A stretch of 34,265 nt of DNA from Lachnospiraceae bacterium (GCA_030531245.1 JAUNOA010000004.1:27160-61424), one strand, 5' to 3'. Shown: positions 25,484 to 34,195, counted from the stretch's first letter. The notes: a model not told the origin generated them from the sequence alone. A program made the numbers and translations.

Positions 25484-26661
25484 TACTTAAAAAGGGAGAG
25501 GGCCGCACGGTAAAATCGGGCGGCTCTTGGATTTATGATAATGAAATCGAATATGTGGAAGGTGATTTCGAAGACGGGGACGTGGTGAAGGTCACAGACT
25601 TCGACGGGTATCCGATGGGATGGGGTTTTATCAATCCGAATTCCAAAATCACGGTCCGCATGATGAGCCGCGATCCGCAGGCGGTCATCGATGAAGGCTT
25701 TCTTGAGATGCGTGTACGGGATGCGTGGGAGTACAGGAAGAAGACAGTAGATACCTCATCCTGCAGAGTCATATTCGGAGAGGCGGATTTCCTGCCCGGG
25801 CTTGTGGTGGATAAATTCGAGGATGTACTCGTGGTGGAGTCTCTTGCGCTCGGGATAGACAGGATGAAACAGGTCATCATTGACCTGCTGAAGAAAGTCA
25901 TGGCCGAGGACGGTATCATAATCCGAGGTGTGTATGAGCGCAGCGATGCCAAAGTACGTGAGCGGGAAGGCATGGAGCGGTGCAAGGATTTTATCGGAGA
26001 ACCGTTTGATACGAAGATACAGATCATCGAAAACGGCGTGAAATATTATGTAAATGTTGCTGACGGCCAGAAGACAGGATTCTTCCTGGATCAGAAATAC
26101 AACCGTCTCGCGATTCAGAAATTATGTAAGGGTGCGAGGGTGCTTGACTGTTTCACTCATACAGGTTCATTTGCTCTGAATGCAGCCATCGCAGGTGCTG
26201 CTTCGGTAACAGGCGTCGATGCTTCGGAAGTGGGAATCGCTCAGGCGAGAGAAAATGCGGAGCTTAACGGTGTAAGTGACAGAGTGAATTTTGAAGTCGC
26301 AGACATTTTCGATTACCTGCCGGCGCTGGAAGCCCGCGGAGAGAAATATGATGTAGTGATTCTTGACCCTCCGGCATTTACAAAATCCAGAGCAACGATT
26401 AAAAAAGCGGTAAAGGGTTACCGGGAGATAAATCTTCGCGGAATGAAGCTGGTCAAGCCGGGCGGGTTCCTGGCAACATGCAGCTGTTCGCATTTTATGG
26501 ACACGGAACTTTTTATGAAGACTGTCCGTGAAGCAGCACAGGGTGCACACGTTACACTGCGCCAGGTCGAGTCGCGTACTCAGGCCCCGGATCATCCGGT
26601 TATTATCTGCGGCAGCGAGACATCATTTTATCTGAAATTTTTCATCTTCCAGGTTGTTTAA
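25453..26661 (+). CDS. Class I SAM-dependent rRNA methyltransferase, RlmI type
   Basis: A 402-residue protein with an N-terminal PUA-like domain ([16 protein letters not shown]) and a C-terminal Rossmann methyltransferase. [14 protein letters not shown] at about 206-219, the SAM loop [16 protein letters not shown] at about 231-246, and LDPPAFTKS follow in order. It probably methylates a cytosine (C5) of 23S rRNA, as RlmI does. Its start lies inside asnA (31-bp overlap) after GAGGAAAG, so the two are coupled. Length matches the family; the exact rRNA position is unproven. Confidence 0.9.
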   Translation: MLRKQNDASVILKKGEGRTVKSGGSWIYDNEIEYVEGDFEDGDVVKVTDFDGYPMGWGFINPNSKITVRMMSRDPQAVIDEGFLEMRVRDAWEYRKKTVDTSSCRVIFGEADFLPGLVVDKFEDVLVVESLALGIDRMKQVIIDLLKKVMAEDGIIIRGVYERSDAKVREREGMERCKDFIGEPFDTKIQIIENGVKYYVNVADGQKTGFFLDQKYNRLAIQKLCKGARVLDCFTHTGSFALNAAIAGAASVTGVDASEVGIAQARENAELNGVSDRVNFEVADIFDYLPALEARGEKYDVVILDPPAFTKSRATIKKAVKGYREINLRGMKLVKPGGFLATCSCSHFMDTELFMKTVREAAQGAHVTLRQVESRTQAPDHPVIICGSETSFYLKFFIFQVV

Positions 26662-26710
26662 TCGACTTGCTTCGATGCTCATATGTCTTTATTAAGATGT
26701 CTTATTTATC

Positions 26711-26860
26711 GGCTTGATTAGATATCGTGTGTCTTCTCAGGATGACGGCTCTCGCCTTCTTTGCTCGAGGTAGCGGACACTATAAGCTCGCAAGAGCATG
26801 CTCGCTAAGTGCCGACGTCTCGCAAGACACCTGAGAAGACACATGATATCTAAGCAAACC
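26711..26860. repeat. Long imperfect inverted repeat with inner hairpins
   Basis: The stretch 26711-26741 is repeated in inverse at 26830-26860, 31 nt with three mismatches; the core TGTGTCTTCTCAGG is exact. Between the arms are small hairpins such as GCTC-GCAA-GAGC and GTC-TCGCAA-GAC. The whole could fold into one large structure. It lies after the methyltransferase gene in a 348-bp gene-free gap and may be a mobile-element remnant or an RNA structure ending the upstream transcript. Confidence 0.75.
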
Positions 26861-26947
26861 TTTTGAATGGCACCTGAGCAGTGAAGCAAACCTTTTGAAT
26901 GGCACCTGAGCAGTGAAGCAAGCCTCTCGAATGACACTTGGGCAGCG
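26852..26947. repeat. Three tandem copies of a 32-bp repeat
   Basis: Units at 26852-26883, 26884-26915 and 26916-26947 follow each other without spacers. The first two are identical; the third differs at about seven positions. Each unit opens with AAGCAA and contains GAATG and CACCTGAGCAGTG. The first unit overlaps the right arm of the inverted repeat, and the phrase CACCTGAG also occurs at that arm, so the units may derive from it by duplication. Absence of spacers excludes a CRISPR array. Confidence 0.85.
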
Positions 26948-26994
26948 AATTAAGCCCGGAGACAAAGACATACAGTGCTCAGTTCGGTGCATTA

Positions 26995-27003
26995 TGATAT
27001 AAT
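26995..27003 (+). promoter_or_regulatory. Extended -10 promoter for a leaderless transcript
   Basis: TGA-TATAAT at 26995-27003 is an extended -10 box. Its last base is 6 nt before the ATG at 27010, so transcription should begin on or next to the start codon. The -35 region is weak, as extended -10 promoters allow. No ribosome site fits between. Confidence 0.65.
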
Positions 27004-27009
27004 TTAACC

Positions 27010-28068
27010 ATGCAAACCAAAATAGTAAAAATAAACAGAGAAAATTTCACCGACATTCAGCTGAACGAAGCAGGGGAGATCATACGGGACGGCGGACTGG
27101 TTGCATTCCCTACTGAGACGGTGTACGGTCTGGGAGGTAATGCCTTTGACCCGGAGGCCGCATCAAAGATTTATGCTGCCAAGGGACGCCCGAGTGACAA
27201 CCCGCTCATAGTTCATATAGCCGACATGGACGGACTGAGTGAGATAGTGGAAAATGTTCCCGAATCCGCCGCAAAACTGGCAGCCGCATTCTGGCCGGGA
27301 CCGATGACTCTTGTAATGCGTAAGAAACCGGTGGTTCCGGACAGGACTACAGGAGGTCTTGACACAGTTGCAGTCAGGATGCCGGTAGATGAGATAGCCC
27401 GCGCATTGATTCGCGTGAGCGGTGTTCCGATAGCAGCTCCGAGCGCGAATCGGTCAGGAAGGCCGAGCACCACTACGGCGCAGCATTGTATCGAGGACCT
27501 GGATGGCAGGATAGAAATGATAATCGACGGCGGAAGTGTTGATATCGGACTTGAATCCACCATAGTTGATGTAACAGGAGATATTCCGATGCTGCTTCGT
27601 CCGGGTGCTATAACGCTTGAAATGCTCCGTGATGTTCTGGGACGTGTCGATATAGATCCTGCGATACTGGGACCGATGGCTGAAGGTGTGAGACCCAAAG
27701 CACCGGGAATGAAATACAAACACTATGCACCCAAGGCGGAACTTACGATAGTGATGGGAGAGCCGGACAAAGTCCGCGATAAGATCAACGAACTTGTGGC
27801 AGCGGATATTGCTGCAGGAAGGAAGTCCGGTGTCATCGCTACACTCGAAAGCCGCAATGCATATCACGGACAGACGACACTAAAAGTAATGGGAACAAGA
27901 AACGATGAGAGCACAGTAGCCAGAAATCTTTTTGCAATACTCAGGGAATTTGATGAGACAGGAGTAGACAGGATCTACTCGGAAGGATTCGAGGATACAG
28001 GCATAGGCCGTGCCATTATGAACAGACTGCGCAAAGCCGCAGGCTACAGTATACTGGAGGTTGATTAA
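27010..28068 (+). CDS. tsaC: L-threonylcarbamoyladenylate synthase (Sua5/YwlC type)
   Basis: A 352-residue enzyme that makes threonylcarbamoyl-AMP from threonine, bicarbonate and ATP for the t6A37 modification of tRNA. The YrdC-like domain spans about 1-210: GGLVAFPTETVYGLGG, YAAKGRPSDNPLIVHI, and APSANRSGRPSTTTAQH. The linker PGMKYKHYAPKAEL leads to the Sua5 C-terminal domain, whose presence makes this the longer Sua5 form. A TATAAT box just ahead suggests leaderless translation. The dCMP deaminase gene starts 2 nt after the stop, so the two form a small operon. Confidence 0.94.
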   Translation: MQTKIVKINRENFTDIQLNEAGEIIRDGGLVAFPTETVYGLGGNAFDPEAASKIYAAKGRPSDNPLIVHIADMDGLSEIVENVPESAAKLAAAFWPGPMTLVMRKKPVVPDRTTGGLDTVAVRMPVDEIARALIRVSGVPIAAPSANRSGRPSTTTAQHCIEDLDGRIEMIIDGGSVDIGLESTIVDVTGDIPMLLRPGAITLEMLRDVLGRVDIDPAILGPMAEGVRPKAPGMKYKHYAPKAELTIVMGEPDKVRDKINELVAADIAAGRKSGVIATLESRNAYHGQTTLKVMGTRNDESTVARNLFAILREFDETGVDRIYSEGFEDTGIGRAIMNRLRKAAGYSILEVD

Positions 28069-28070
28069 TC

Positions 28071-28568
28071 ATGACAGAGAAAAGAAAAGATGCTATTTCA
28101 TGGGATGAGTACTTCATGGGTATCGCCCAGCTTTCCGCACAAAGATCAAAAGACCCCAACTCACAGGTCGGAAGCTGCATAGTGAACGAAAAGAACCGTA
28201 TCCTCTCTATGGGATACAACGGTTTCCCGCGCGGATGTTCCGATGATGAATTTCCGTGGAACAGAGAAAATGCCGCAGAAGATATGTATAATGCAAAGTA
28301 TGCATATGTTGTTCATGCGGAGATGAATGCGATCCTCAACTATCGTGGCGGCGGTACACTGGAAGGATGCAGTATCTATGTCACACTGTTCCCGTGCAAT
28401 GAATGCGCAAAAGCAATAATCCAGTGCGGTATCAAAACCATAGTCTATGCTGATGACAAATACAGCGGAACCCCATTGGATCTTTGCAGCAAGAGAATGC
28501 TCGACGCTGCCGGAGTCAAATATTATAAATACACACCTTCGGGCCGCGAAGTGAAGATTCATGTTTGA
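28071..28568 (+). CDS. dCMP deaminase (ComEB-like)
   Basis: A 165-residue zinc enzyme converting dCMP to dUMP for thymidylate synthesis. H82-A-E84 and P108-C109-N-E-C112 form the zinc and catalytic site. MGYNGFPRGCSDDEFPW is the deoxycytidylate-deaminase signature, and the C-terminal region has YADDKYSGTPLD. Length is normal. It starts 2 nt after the Sua5-type gene. A large structured element follows the stop by about 20 bp and could end the transcript. Confidence 0.93.
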   Translation: MTEKRKDAISWDEYFMGIAQLSAQRSKDPNSQVGSCIVNEKNRILSMGYNGFPRGCSDDEFPWNRENAAEDMYNAKYAYVVHAEMNAILNYRGGGTLEGCSIYVTLFPCNECAKAIIQCGIKTIVYADDKYSGTPLDLCSKRMLDAAGVKYYKYTPSGREVKIHV

Positions 28569-28588
28569 TTCAGCCTGTTGTGTCTGAA

Positions 28589-28802
28589 CACGCCCGGGTT
28601 TTTATATATATCCTGTCAAGTGTCTTGGGAGACGTTGGTACTTAGCGAACGAAGTGAGCTTAGTATCCTGAAGACATTCGTCTTGAAAGCTTGCTTTCTT
28701 AGACGAATGCGAAGGATGCAGCAGCTGTGCTGATGCACCGTTACGTCGGACATGAAGCCGCGAGGCGTCACTTGAAAGGATATATATAAAAACCCGGGCG
28801 TG
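28589..28802. mobile_element. MITE-like element with 34-bp terminal inverted repeats
   Basis: Terminal repeats at 28589-28622 and 28769-28802 match at 33 of 34 positions when inverted; they begin CACGCCCGGG. Inside are further hairpins, for example ATTCGTCT/AGACGAAT around GAAAGC-TT-GCTTTC near 28675-28710, and an imperfect one around GCAGCAGCTGTGCTGATGC. No transposase is encoded and no clear target duplication is seen. The element fills the space between two convergent genes, so it could also act as a two-way terminator, helped by the T-run/A-run in its arms. Confidence 0.75.
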
Positions 28803-28834
28803 CTCAAATCATAGTATCACCGTATCAGATAAAC

Positions 28835-30061
28835 CTACTCTCTGAATATATTGTCCAGGCTCATCATAGTTGCGGCCTGCCTGACATCTTCATAATCACT
28901 GTTAAACAAATCAAAATGTATATTGCCGGTTCCGATAAGAGGAGAGAAGGAAGCGGCAAATGTAGTCTTTAACATCTCAAGAAACGGCTTTCCTAAAATA
29001 GCAAGATCTCCTCCGATATGCACACTTTGAATACCCAGCAGATTGATTGTGCTTAAAAGCGCACTGCATAAAGTCTCCGTGTATGACTGAATAACTTTTT
29101 CCACTTCCCTGTTTCCGCTTTCAAGTTCCTTTGCAACCAGATGCATTGTGTCAACATTTATCTCCGAACCGAAAAGCTCGGAATAAGTCAGATTCATATG
29201 TGCAGATTCATTAAGCTTTCTGAATAACACAGGTGTCGTGCAGAGCGTCTCCATACATCCGCGGTTCCCGCATAAGCAGCGCTCTCCGCGGTAGTTTATG
29301 ATACTGTGACCGATTTCTACGGGGAAACAGAAAGTCATATTGCTGTTTTCATTGCTGGTGACTATACCTCCGAATATCGCCTCATCGATATTTACCGACA
29401 GAAGAGGCAATGCAGACAGTCCCTTGCCGAGAGCAAATTCCTTGAAAGCAATGATAGTTCCGTTATTGCTTATCTGGACATCAACCTTCGGAAAATGGCT
29501 CTTAAGCTGGATCGCCAGATGACGGTTCAGAATTTCGATATCAGGAAAGACGGTGGAGGAGATCAGATCACCGCTTACTTTGTCTATGATTCCCGGAAAA
29601 ATAAGATGGATTCCAAGCAGCTTTTCGATATCCAGCTTTGATGATTTCATCAGCGTCAGAATCGATGTTATGATATGATTTGAATCGTATATTGTATTTT
29701 TGATATCAATTCCGGAGATTTTGTGCAGACAAATATCATAAACAGTGCATATGTATCTGCGGCTCAGCAGTTCTACAGTGACTACATATCCCATCTGAGC
29801 ATTTACTTCAAGCATTATTGCATGCCGGCCTTTGCCGGATGTTGAAACAGTATCTTTTTCCACTATCCAGTTCTTCTCAAGCAGATTCTCAACAAGACTT
29901 GATACTGTTGAAACGGCAAGAGGACAGTTCCTCGACAGATTTACCCTGCTTATCGGCATGTTATCCCTGATCATATTAAAAAGCATCATGGTATTACCCG
30001 ACTTGATTTCCCTTTGGGAAGTACTGTAAGTCGGCTGCTTGATATTCCTGATTTGTATCAT
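28835..30061 (-). CDS. ROK family transcriptional regulator
   Basis: A 408-residue NagC/XylR-like repressor. An N-terminal winged helix (MPISRVNLSRNCPLAVSTVS) occupies about residues 20-70. The ROK domain follows, with the structural zinc site formed by H252 and cysteines C262, C264 and C269 in ERCLCGNRGCMETL. The kinase-type ND pair is replaced by NN (199-200), which supports a regulator and not a sugar kinase. CGAGGAG precedes the ATG with 7 nt spacing. It diverges from the toroid/aminotransferase/binding-protein operon and probably controls it, sensing a sugar or amino sugar. Confidence 0.92.
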   Translation of the reverse strand: MIQIRNIKQPTYSTSQREIKSGNTMMLFNMIRDNMPISRVNLSRNCPLAVSTVSSLVENLLEKNWIVEKDTVSTSGKGRHAIMLEVNAQMGYVVTVELLSRRYICTVYDICLHKISGIDIKNTIYDSNHIITSILTLMKSSKLDIEKLLGIHLIFPGIIDKVSGDLISSTVFPDIEILNRHLAIQLKSHFPKVDVQISNNGTIIAFKEFALGKGLSALPLLSVNIDEAIFGGIVTSNENSNMTFCFPVEIGHSIINYRGERCLCGNRGCMETLCTTPVLFRKLNESAHMNLTYSELFGSEINVDTMHLVAKELESGNREVEKVIQSYTETLCSALLSTINLLGIQSVHIGGDLAILGKPFLEMLKTTFAASFSPLIGTGNIHFDLFNSDYEDVRQAATMMSLDNIFRE

Positions 30062-30190
30062 TAATTTTCTCCTCGAAATAAATAAACTGTTTTAGTATTA
30101 TATCTATTTTACCGAAAACTGTCCATATTATTGTTAAAAATATATAAATACCTGCAATTATTATTGTAATCATAATAAAACTTGCAACAG

Positions 30191-30219
30191 TTGTTCATGC
30201 CTTATAAACAAAGTAATAT
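30191..30219 (+). promoter_or_regulatory. Candidate promoter of the aminotransferase operon
   Basis: TTGTTC at 30191-30196, a 17-bp spacer and TAATAT at 30214-30219. Each box matches four of six consensus positions. The surroundings are very A/T-rich, so this is tentative. Confidence 0.4.
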
Positions 30220-30238
30220 TTTAATTATTCCATGAGGA

Positions 30239-30256
30239 AAAATAAATATTTATTTT
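30239..30256 (+). promoter_or_regulatory. 18-bp AT palindrome, candidate ROK operator
   Basis: AAAATAAATATTTATTTT is a perfect palindrome just ahead of the AGGAGG of the first operon gene. ROK repressors such as NagC and Mlc bind A/T-rich palindromes with TTATTT/AAATAA arms, so this is the best candidate site for the divergent ROK protein. A-T richness raises the chance-match risk. Confidence 0.5.
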
Positions 30257-30272
30257 ACAAAAGGAGGAAATT

Positions 30273-31313
30273 ATGAAGTACAGTCTTGAAGAACTGCAGG
30301 TTAAGTTTGAGGCCGGACGTAAAGCTATCCGTAATGCGGTAGATTTTCAGCTTGGTTTCATGGGAAAAGATGGTTGCTATGACTGGCCGGGCTATGCACA
30401 TGACGCATTCCATAAACAGGCTTATTCATGGAACCTCGTAGGAAATAACGAAGAGGCTCATCTCGAGCTGACATGGGTCCGTGATACGAGATTAAGACCG
30501 GACGGATCACTTATACTTACAGAGGATCCTAATGACACAGTAAACAATGTTGACCTTTACAAGCATGCATGGACATGCCAGGGCGCACATCGTCTCGGCA
30601 GATTCGATGTTTCATATCCTATCTATAACTTTATTAAGACTTGTGAGCGTCCCTGCGGAGGATTCCCGCTTCAGAGAGCTATGGAGTTCTGTCGTGCGAT
30701 GACTACAGGATGGTGCGGAGTAACAGCTATTTACTTCAACGATCTTGATCTTGCAAAGAGATGTGCTGACTGGTGCTTAAGCGTTCAGGAGCAGAACACG
30801 GATCCGGGTAAGTATTATTTCATGACAGATGATGAAGGAAAGATCGTTAAGGAAGACAAGGGCGGAGAATTCATCGATATCACAAAGACAAAACAGTGCT
30901 ATTGGGAAGTTGGATTCTGTATGCTTCTGTTCGATCGTCTGTATCAGGTAACAGGCGACAAGAAGTATCTTGATCCTGTAGGAAAGTGGCTTGATTTCCT
31001 GTTCACATGCCGTGAGGATGTATGGCAGTACTGGGGCAGCGGCAAGGCAGCTCTCGGTGCAGCAATGTACTACTCATTCACAGGTGATGAGAGAGGTATC
31101 GAGGCAGCTTGCGGATTCATCGATTTCGTTGTTCGTGAGCAGGTTAAGATTGCTGATAAGGATGGCAAGTATGCAGGTGGCTTCTGGTTTGATGATGAGC
31201 CGGATATCCTTCTTATCTATGTTGATCATGCGGCTTGCTTCTCAGGCTGGGTACTTGACTCCATTTCATATATCGAGCAGAGACTGGGCTTGTTGAAGGC
31301 TACAAATAAGTAA
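30273..31313 (+). CDS. Uncharacterised alpha/alpha-toroid-like protein
   Basis: A 346-residue soluble protein I cannot assign to a named family. It is rich in Trp, Tyr and Cys and has repeated helical hairpins, such as WEVGFCMLLFDRLYQVTGDK and YLDPVGKWLDFLF, like the six-hairpin toroids of some glycosidases, GlcNAc 2-epimerases and unsaturated uronyl hydrolases. No classical catalytic signature is certain. It has no signal peptide. AGGAGG precedes the ATG, and the aminotransferase follows 33 bp later, so a cytoplasmic role on the same substrate (epimerase, hydrolase or lyase) is the working idea. Codon use suggests high expression. Confidence 0.6.
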   Translation: MKYSLEELQVKFEAGRKAIRNAVDFQLGFMGKDGCYDWPGYAHDAFHKQAYSWNLVGNNEEAHLELTWVRDTRLRPDGSLILTEDPNDTVNNVDLYKHAWTCQGAHRLGRFDVSYPIYNFIKTCERPCGGFPLQRAMEFCRAMTTGWCGVTAIYFNDLDLAKRCADWCLSVQEQNTDPGKYYFMTDDEGKIVKEDKGGEFIDITKTKQCYWEVGFCMLLFDRLYQVTGDKKYLDPVGKWLDFLFTCREDVWQYWGSGKAALGAAMYYSFTGDERGIEAACGFIDFVVREQVKIADKDGKYAGGFWFDDEPDILLIYVDHAACFSGWVLDSISYIEQRLGLLKATNK

Positions 31314-31346
31314 TTACAATTTGCGACATAAGGAGATAAAAAGAAA

Positions 31347-32762
31347 ATGTACGATCCAAATAAAAAATATACAGAGCAGGAAATTGCCGATCTGAAGAAT
31401 TATGCGGTTACTCATATCTGTCCGCATTATATGTGCAATGCAGACCTCGATTCAAACCCGAAGGTTTATACAAAGTCAGAAGGCAATTATATTTACGACC
31501 TTGAAGGAAATAAGTATCTTGATTCATTTGCTTCTATCCTTACAACTATCTGCGGACATAACAACATGGAGATCATCAATGCTATGTATGAGCAGATCAA
31601 GGTTCTTGATTTCTTCCCGAACTTCGGTGATCACTACTGCTTACCGATGATCGAGCTCTCAAAGAAGCTTGAGAAGATTGCTCCCAAGGGACTTACAGCT
31701 TTCTTCTATGTAAACTCAGGATCAGAGTCAAACGAGACAGCTATCAAGGCAGCACGTGCTTATCATTATGAGAATGGTGAGCCGGGAAGATATAAACTGC
31801 TTCACAGACGTGGTTCATATCACGGAACAACAGTAAATACAACTGCTGCCTGCGGTCTTCCGGGATGGGGCAAGAAGTATGAAGGCATCCTTAATCCGGG
31901 TATGGTTGAGGTTCCTGCAGCTGACTGCAATCACTGCCGCTGCGGCGGAAACGGCGACTGTACAACATGCGGACTTGCCTGCATCAAAGAGACAGAGAGA
32001 ATCATCCTTGAAGAAGGTCCGGAGACAATCTCAGCTCTTATCATGGATCCGATGCCGGGTTCAAACTCAGGATATCCTGTAGCTCCGAAGGAGTACATGA
32101 CAGCTATCAGAGAGCTTTGCGACAAGTACGGAATCCTCCTCATCTTTGATGAGATCCAGGTTGGTTTCGCTAAGTCAGGCAAGTGGTTCGTAACTGATTA
32201 CTATGATATAGTTCCGGATTTCCTGACAACATCAAAGGCTATGACAAACGGCTACATTCCGCTTGGCGTATGCATGATGCAGCAGAAGATTTATGACAAG
32301 TTCCGTACAGGAACAAGTGAGTTCAGTTCAGGTTCAACATTCGGCGGACACAACGTAGCTTGTGCAGCAGCATGTGCAACTATCGACTACATCGAGAAGA
32401 ACGATCTCCTCAAGCATTCCAATGAGCTTCATGATCACCTTGACAAGGGTCTTGATGAGCTTGCAAAGAAGCATCCGATTCTTCTTCGCCGTCAGGGTCT
32501 CGGTATGATGTACTCACTGGAACTTACAAAGAAGAAAGGTACATTTGTACCGTTTGAGAAGCCGGGTTCAGTAGGAAGATTCATCAATGAGTGGATTTAT
32601 GAGAACGAAGGCGCAATTATCAGAAATAACTGCTATGACGACTGCGATATCATCGTATTCTGTCCGGCTATCACATTTACATTTGAGCAGTGTGACAAGC
32701 TGATCGAAGCACTTGATCATGCATTTACTGTAGCAGAGGAAAAATTCGGGGTAGAAGGCTGA
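31347..32762 (+). CDS. Class III PLP aminotransferase with cysteine-rich insert
   Basis: A 471-residue fold-type I aminotransferase of class III (omega-amino acid/diamine type). PLP contacts: VNSGSESNETAIKAAR, LIFDEIQVGFAKSG, and Schiff-base lysine K297 in TTSKAMTNGYIPLG. Residues 194-212 hold a cluster C-x2-C-x-C-x5-C-x2-C-x3-C with an intervening His. Many class III enzymes carry the shorter RCPxG...CGLAC at this place, so this is an enlarged version and may bind a metal. Substrate unknown; an amino group on a sugar, polyol or diamine would fit the neighbours. AAGGAG precedes the start. Confidence 0.88.
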   Translation: MYDPNKKYTEQEIADLKNYAVTHICPHYMCNADLDSNPKVYTKSEGNYIYDLEGNKYLDSFASILTTICGHNNMEIINAMYEQIKVLDFFPNFGDHYCLPMIELSKKLEKIAPKGLTAFFYVNSGSESNETAIKAARAYHYENGEPGRYKLLHRRGSYHGTTVNTTAACGLPGWGKKYEGILNPGMVEVPAADCNHCRCGGNGDCTTCGLACIKETERIILEEGPETISALIMDPMPGSNSGYPVAPKEYMTAIRELCDKYGILLIFDEIQVGFAKSGKWFVTDYYDIVPDFLTTSKAMTNGYIPLGVCMMQQKIYDKFRTGTSEFSSGSTFGGHNVACAAACATIDYIEKNDLLKHSNELHDHLDKGLDELAKKHPILLRRQGLGMMYSLELTKKKGTFVPFEKPGSVGRFINEWIYENEGAIIRNNCYDDCDIIVFCPAITFTFEQCDKLIEALDHAFTVAEEKFGVEG

Positions 32763-32826
32763 TAAGCAAGACTAATCGCGACACCTGGTAACCAATTAAC
32801 ACGGCTATTATTAAAGAGGTGAAAAC

Positions 32827-34152
32827 ATGAAAAAATTTTTCGCAATTATTCTTACGGCTGTTATGGTTTTAACAGCACTTACTGGATGTGGTTCAAATGC
32901 AGCACCTGCAGCATCGGCACCTGCAGCAGATTCAGGCGCACAGGCATCTGCTGATACCGCAGCACCTGCAGCAGACGAAGTAGTAACTCTTAAATTTACA
33001 GGATGGCGTGTTGAGGATACAAACGCAATCAATGCCATGAATGAGAAATTCACGGCAGAGTATCCGAATATCAAGGTCGTATTTGAGCCGCAGGCTGCAA
33101 CAGAGTACGATACTTACCTTCAGACATCACTGTCAAACGGAACAGCAGCAGATATCATCATGATGCGTTCTTTCTCAGGCGGACAGACGGTTTACAGCAG
33201 CGGCAAGATCGCTACACTGACAACTGAAAATGTTCCGAACCTGGCAGATTTCCCGGATTCAGCACTCAATGCATGGGCTGACAACGGCAAATCATTTGCA
33301 GTTCCTGCAGGAATGACGATGGAAGGTGTTCATTACAACAAGAAGATCTTCGCTGACTGCGGAATCACAAAGACACCGGAAACAGTGGCAGAATTCCTTG
33401 AGGATTGTCAGATAATCAAAGACAAGGGATATCTTCCTATCGCAGGCGGTGTAGCTGAAGCATGGTATGTTTCAGAGGAAATCACTTCTTCGATCCTTAT
33501 GGCTACTATCGGATCGGGAGACTGGGTACAGAAGCTTTACAACAAGGAAATCGACTTCACGGATCCTGCATATGTAAAGATGCTTCAGACACTTAAGGAC
33601 ATCACACCATATTATCCTGACTTCTATGAGGGTGTAGGATATGAGGAGTCACAGCAGCTCTTCATCGCTGAGCAGGCTGCTATGTATATGTCCGGTTCAT
33701 TTGAACTTCAGTACTTCACAGAGACAAACCCGAATCTTGAACTCGGATGCTTCGCATTCCCGGGACAGGATGCAGCTCCAAAGGCTATCAACTTCACAGC
33801 AGCTGTAGGTGTAGGCGCTTATGCTGATTCAGCGCATCTTGATGAAGCTCTTACATACCTTAACTGGCTTGCAAGTCAGGAAGGCGGAGAGTCATATGCC
33901 AACGGAGTACTCGGATTCTTCAGCCCGAATCCGAAGGTTACAAAACTTGAGAGTCCTATAGCTAATGAGTGGAATGCTCTTTCAAACGGCAAAGAGACTA
34001 TCCATATGCTTGGTTATGAGACAATGACAGAAGAAGCTCCTGATTACTCTACAGCAGTTGCCGATACAGTATACAAGATGTGTACAGAGAATATGTCGGC
34101 TGAAGATGCTGCTAAGTATATGCAGGATCAGATGAGCTGGTACTTCAAATAA
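32827..34152 (+). CDS. ABC transporter sugar-binding lipoprotein (family 1)
   Basis: A 441-residue extracellular binding protein. Signal peptide ends LTGC with lipidated cysteine C21, then an Ala/Pro/Ser-rich linker of about 30 residues, then a MalE-type domain starting VTLKFTGWRVEDTNAINAMN. The opening of the mature domain parallels that of the binding protein at 10304 (WRTEDIDVLNEM), and the lengths are equal, so they are paralogues of different loci. AGAGGTG precedes the start. It follows the aminotransferase by 64 bp. Permeases are expected just beyond the right edge of the window. The ligand is unknown and may be the substrate of the upstream enzymes. Confidence 0.92.
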   Translation: MKKFFAIILTAVMVLTALTGCGSNAAPAASAPAADSGAQASADTAAPAADEVVTLKFTGWRVEDTNAINAMNEKFTAEYPNIKVVFEPQAATEYDTYLQTSLSNGTAADIIMMRSFSGGQTVYSSGKIATLTTENVPNLADFPDSALNAWADNGKSFAVPAGMTMEGVHYNKKIFADCGITKTPETVAEFLEDCQIIKDKGYLPIAGGVAEAWYVSEEITSSILMATIGSGDWVQKLYNKEIDFTDPAYVKMLQTLKDITPYYPDFYEGVGYEESQQLFIAEQAAMYMSGSFELQYFTETNPNLELGCFAFPGQDAAPKAINFTAAVGVGAYADSAHLDEALTYLNWLASQEGGESYANGVLGFFSPNPKVTKLESPIANEWNALSNGKETIHMLGYETMTEEAPDYSTAVADTVYKMCTENMSAEDAAKYMQDQMSWYFK

Positions 34153-34161
34153 AAAACAGCA

Positions 34162-34195
34162 TATGTGTATCCCTGCTTCGGCAGGGGTATGCATA
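34162..34195 (+). terminator. Intercistronic hairpin with UUCG loop
   Basis: A 15-bp stem with three G-U pairs closes on a TTCG tetraloop (34177-34180); the inner arms CCCTGC/GCAGGG are perfect. No T-run follows, so it is more likely an mRNA-stabilising or attenuating hairpin, as after the other binding-protein gene at 11637. A ribosome-site-like GGGAAAGGA follows at about 34199-34207, but the short TTG-led frame after it stops within a few codons. Confidence 0.75.

Noticed and set aside
25533-26027. Minus-strand 164-codon frame rich in Ser/Thr
   Set aside because: Shadow of the methyltransferase gene; composition is that of a reversed coding strand.
26852-26947. CRISPR array
   Set aside because: The 32-bp units follow each other with no spacers, and no cas gene is present.
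26737-26992. Minus-strand reading frames of 66 and 70 codons
   Set aside because: They are translations of the tandem repeats and hairpins, with no ribosome site and no protein-like composition.
28835-30061. Sugar kinase of the ROK family
   Set aside because: It has an N-terminal DNA-binding domain and NN where kinases carry the catalytic ND pair.
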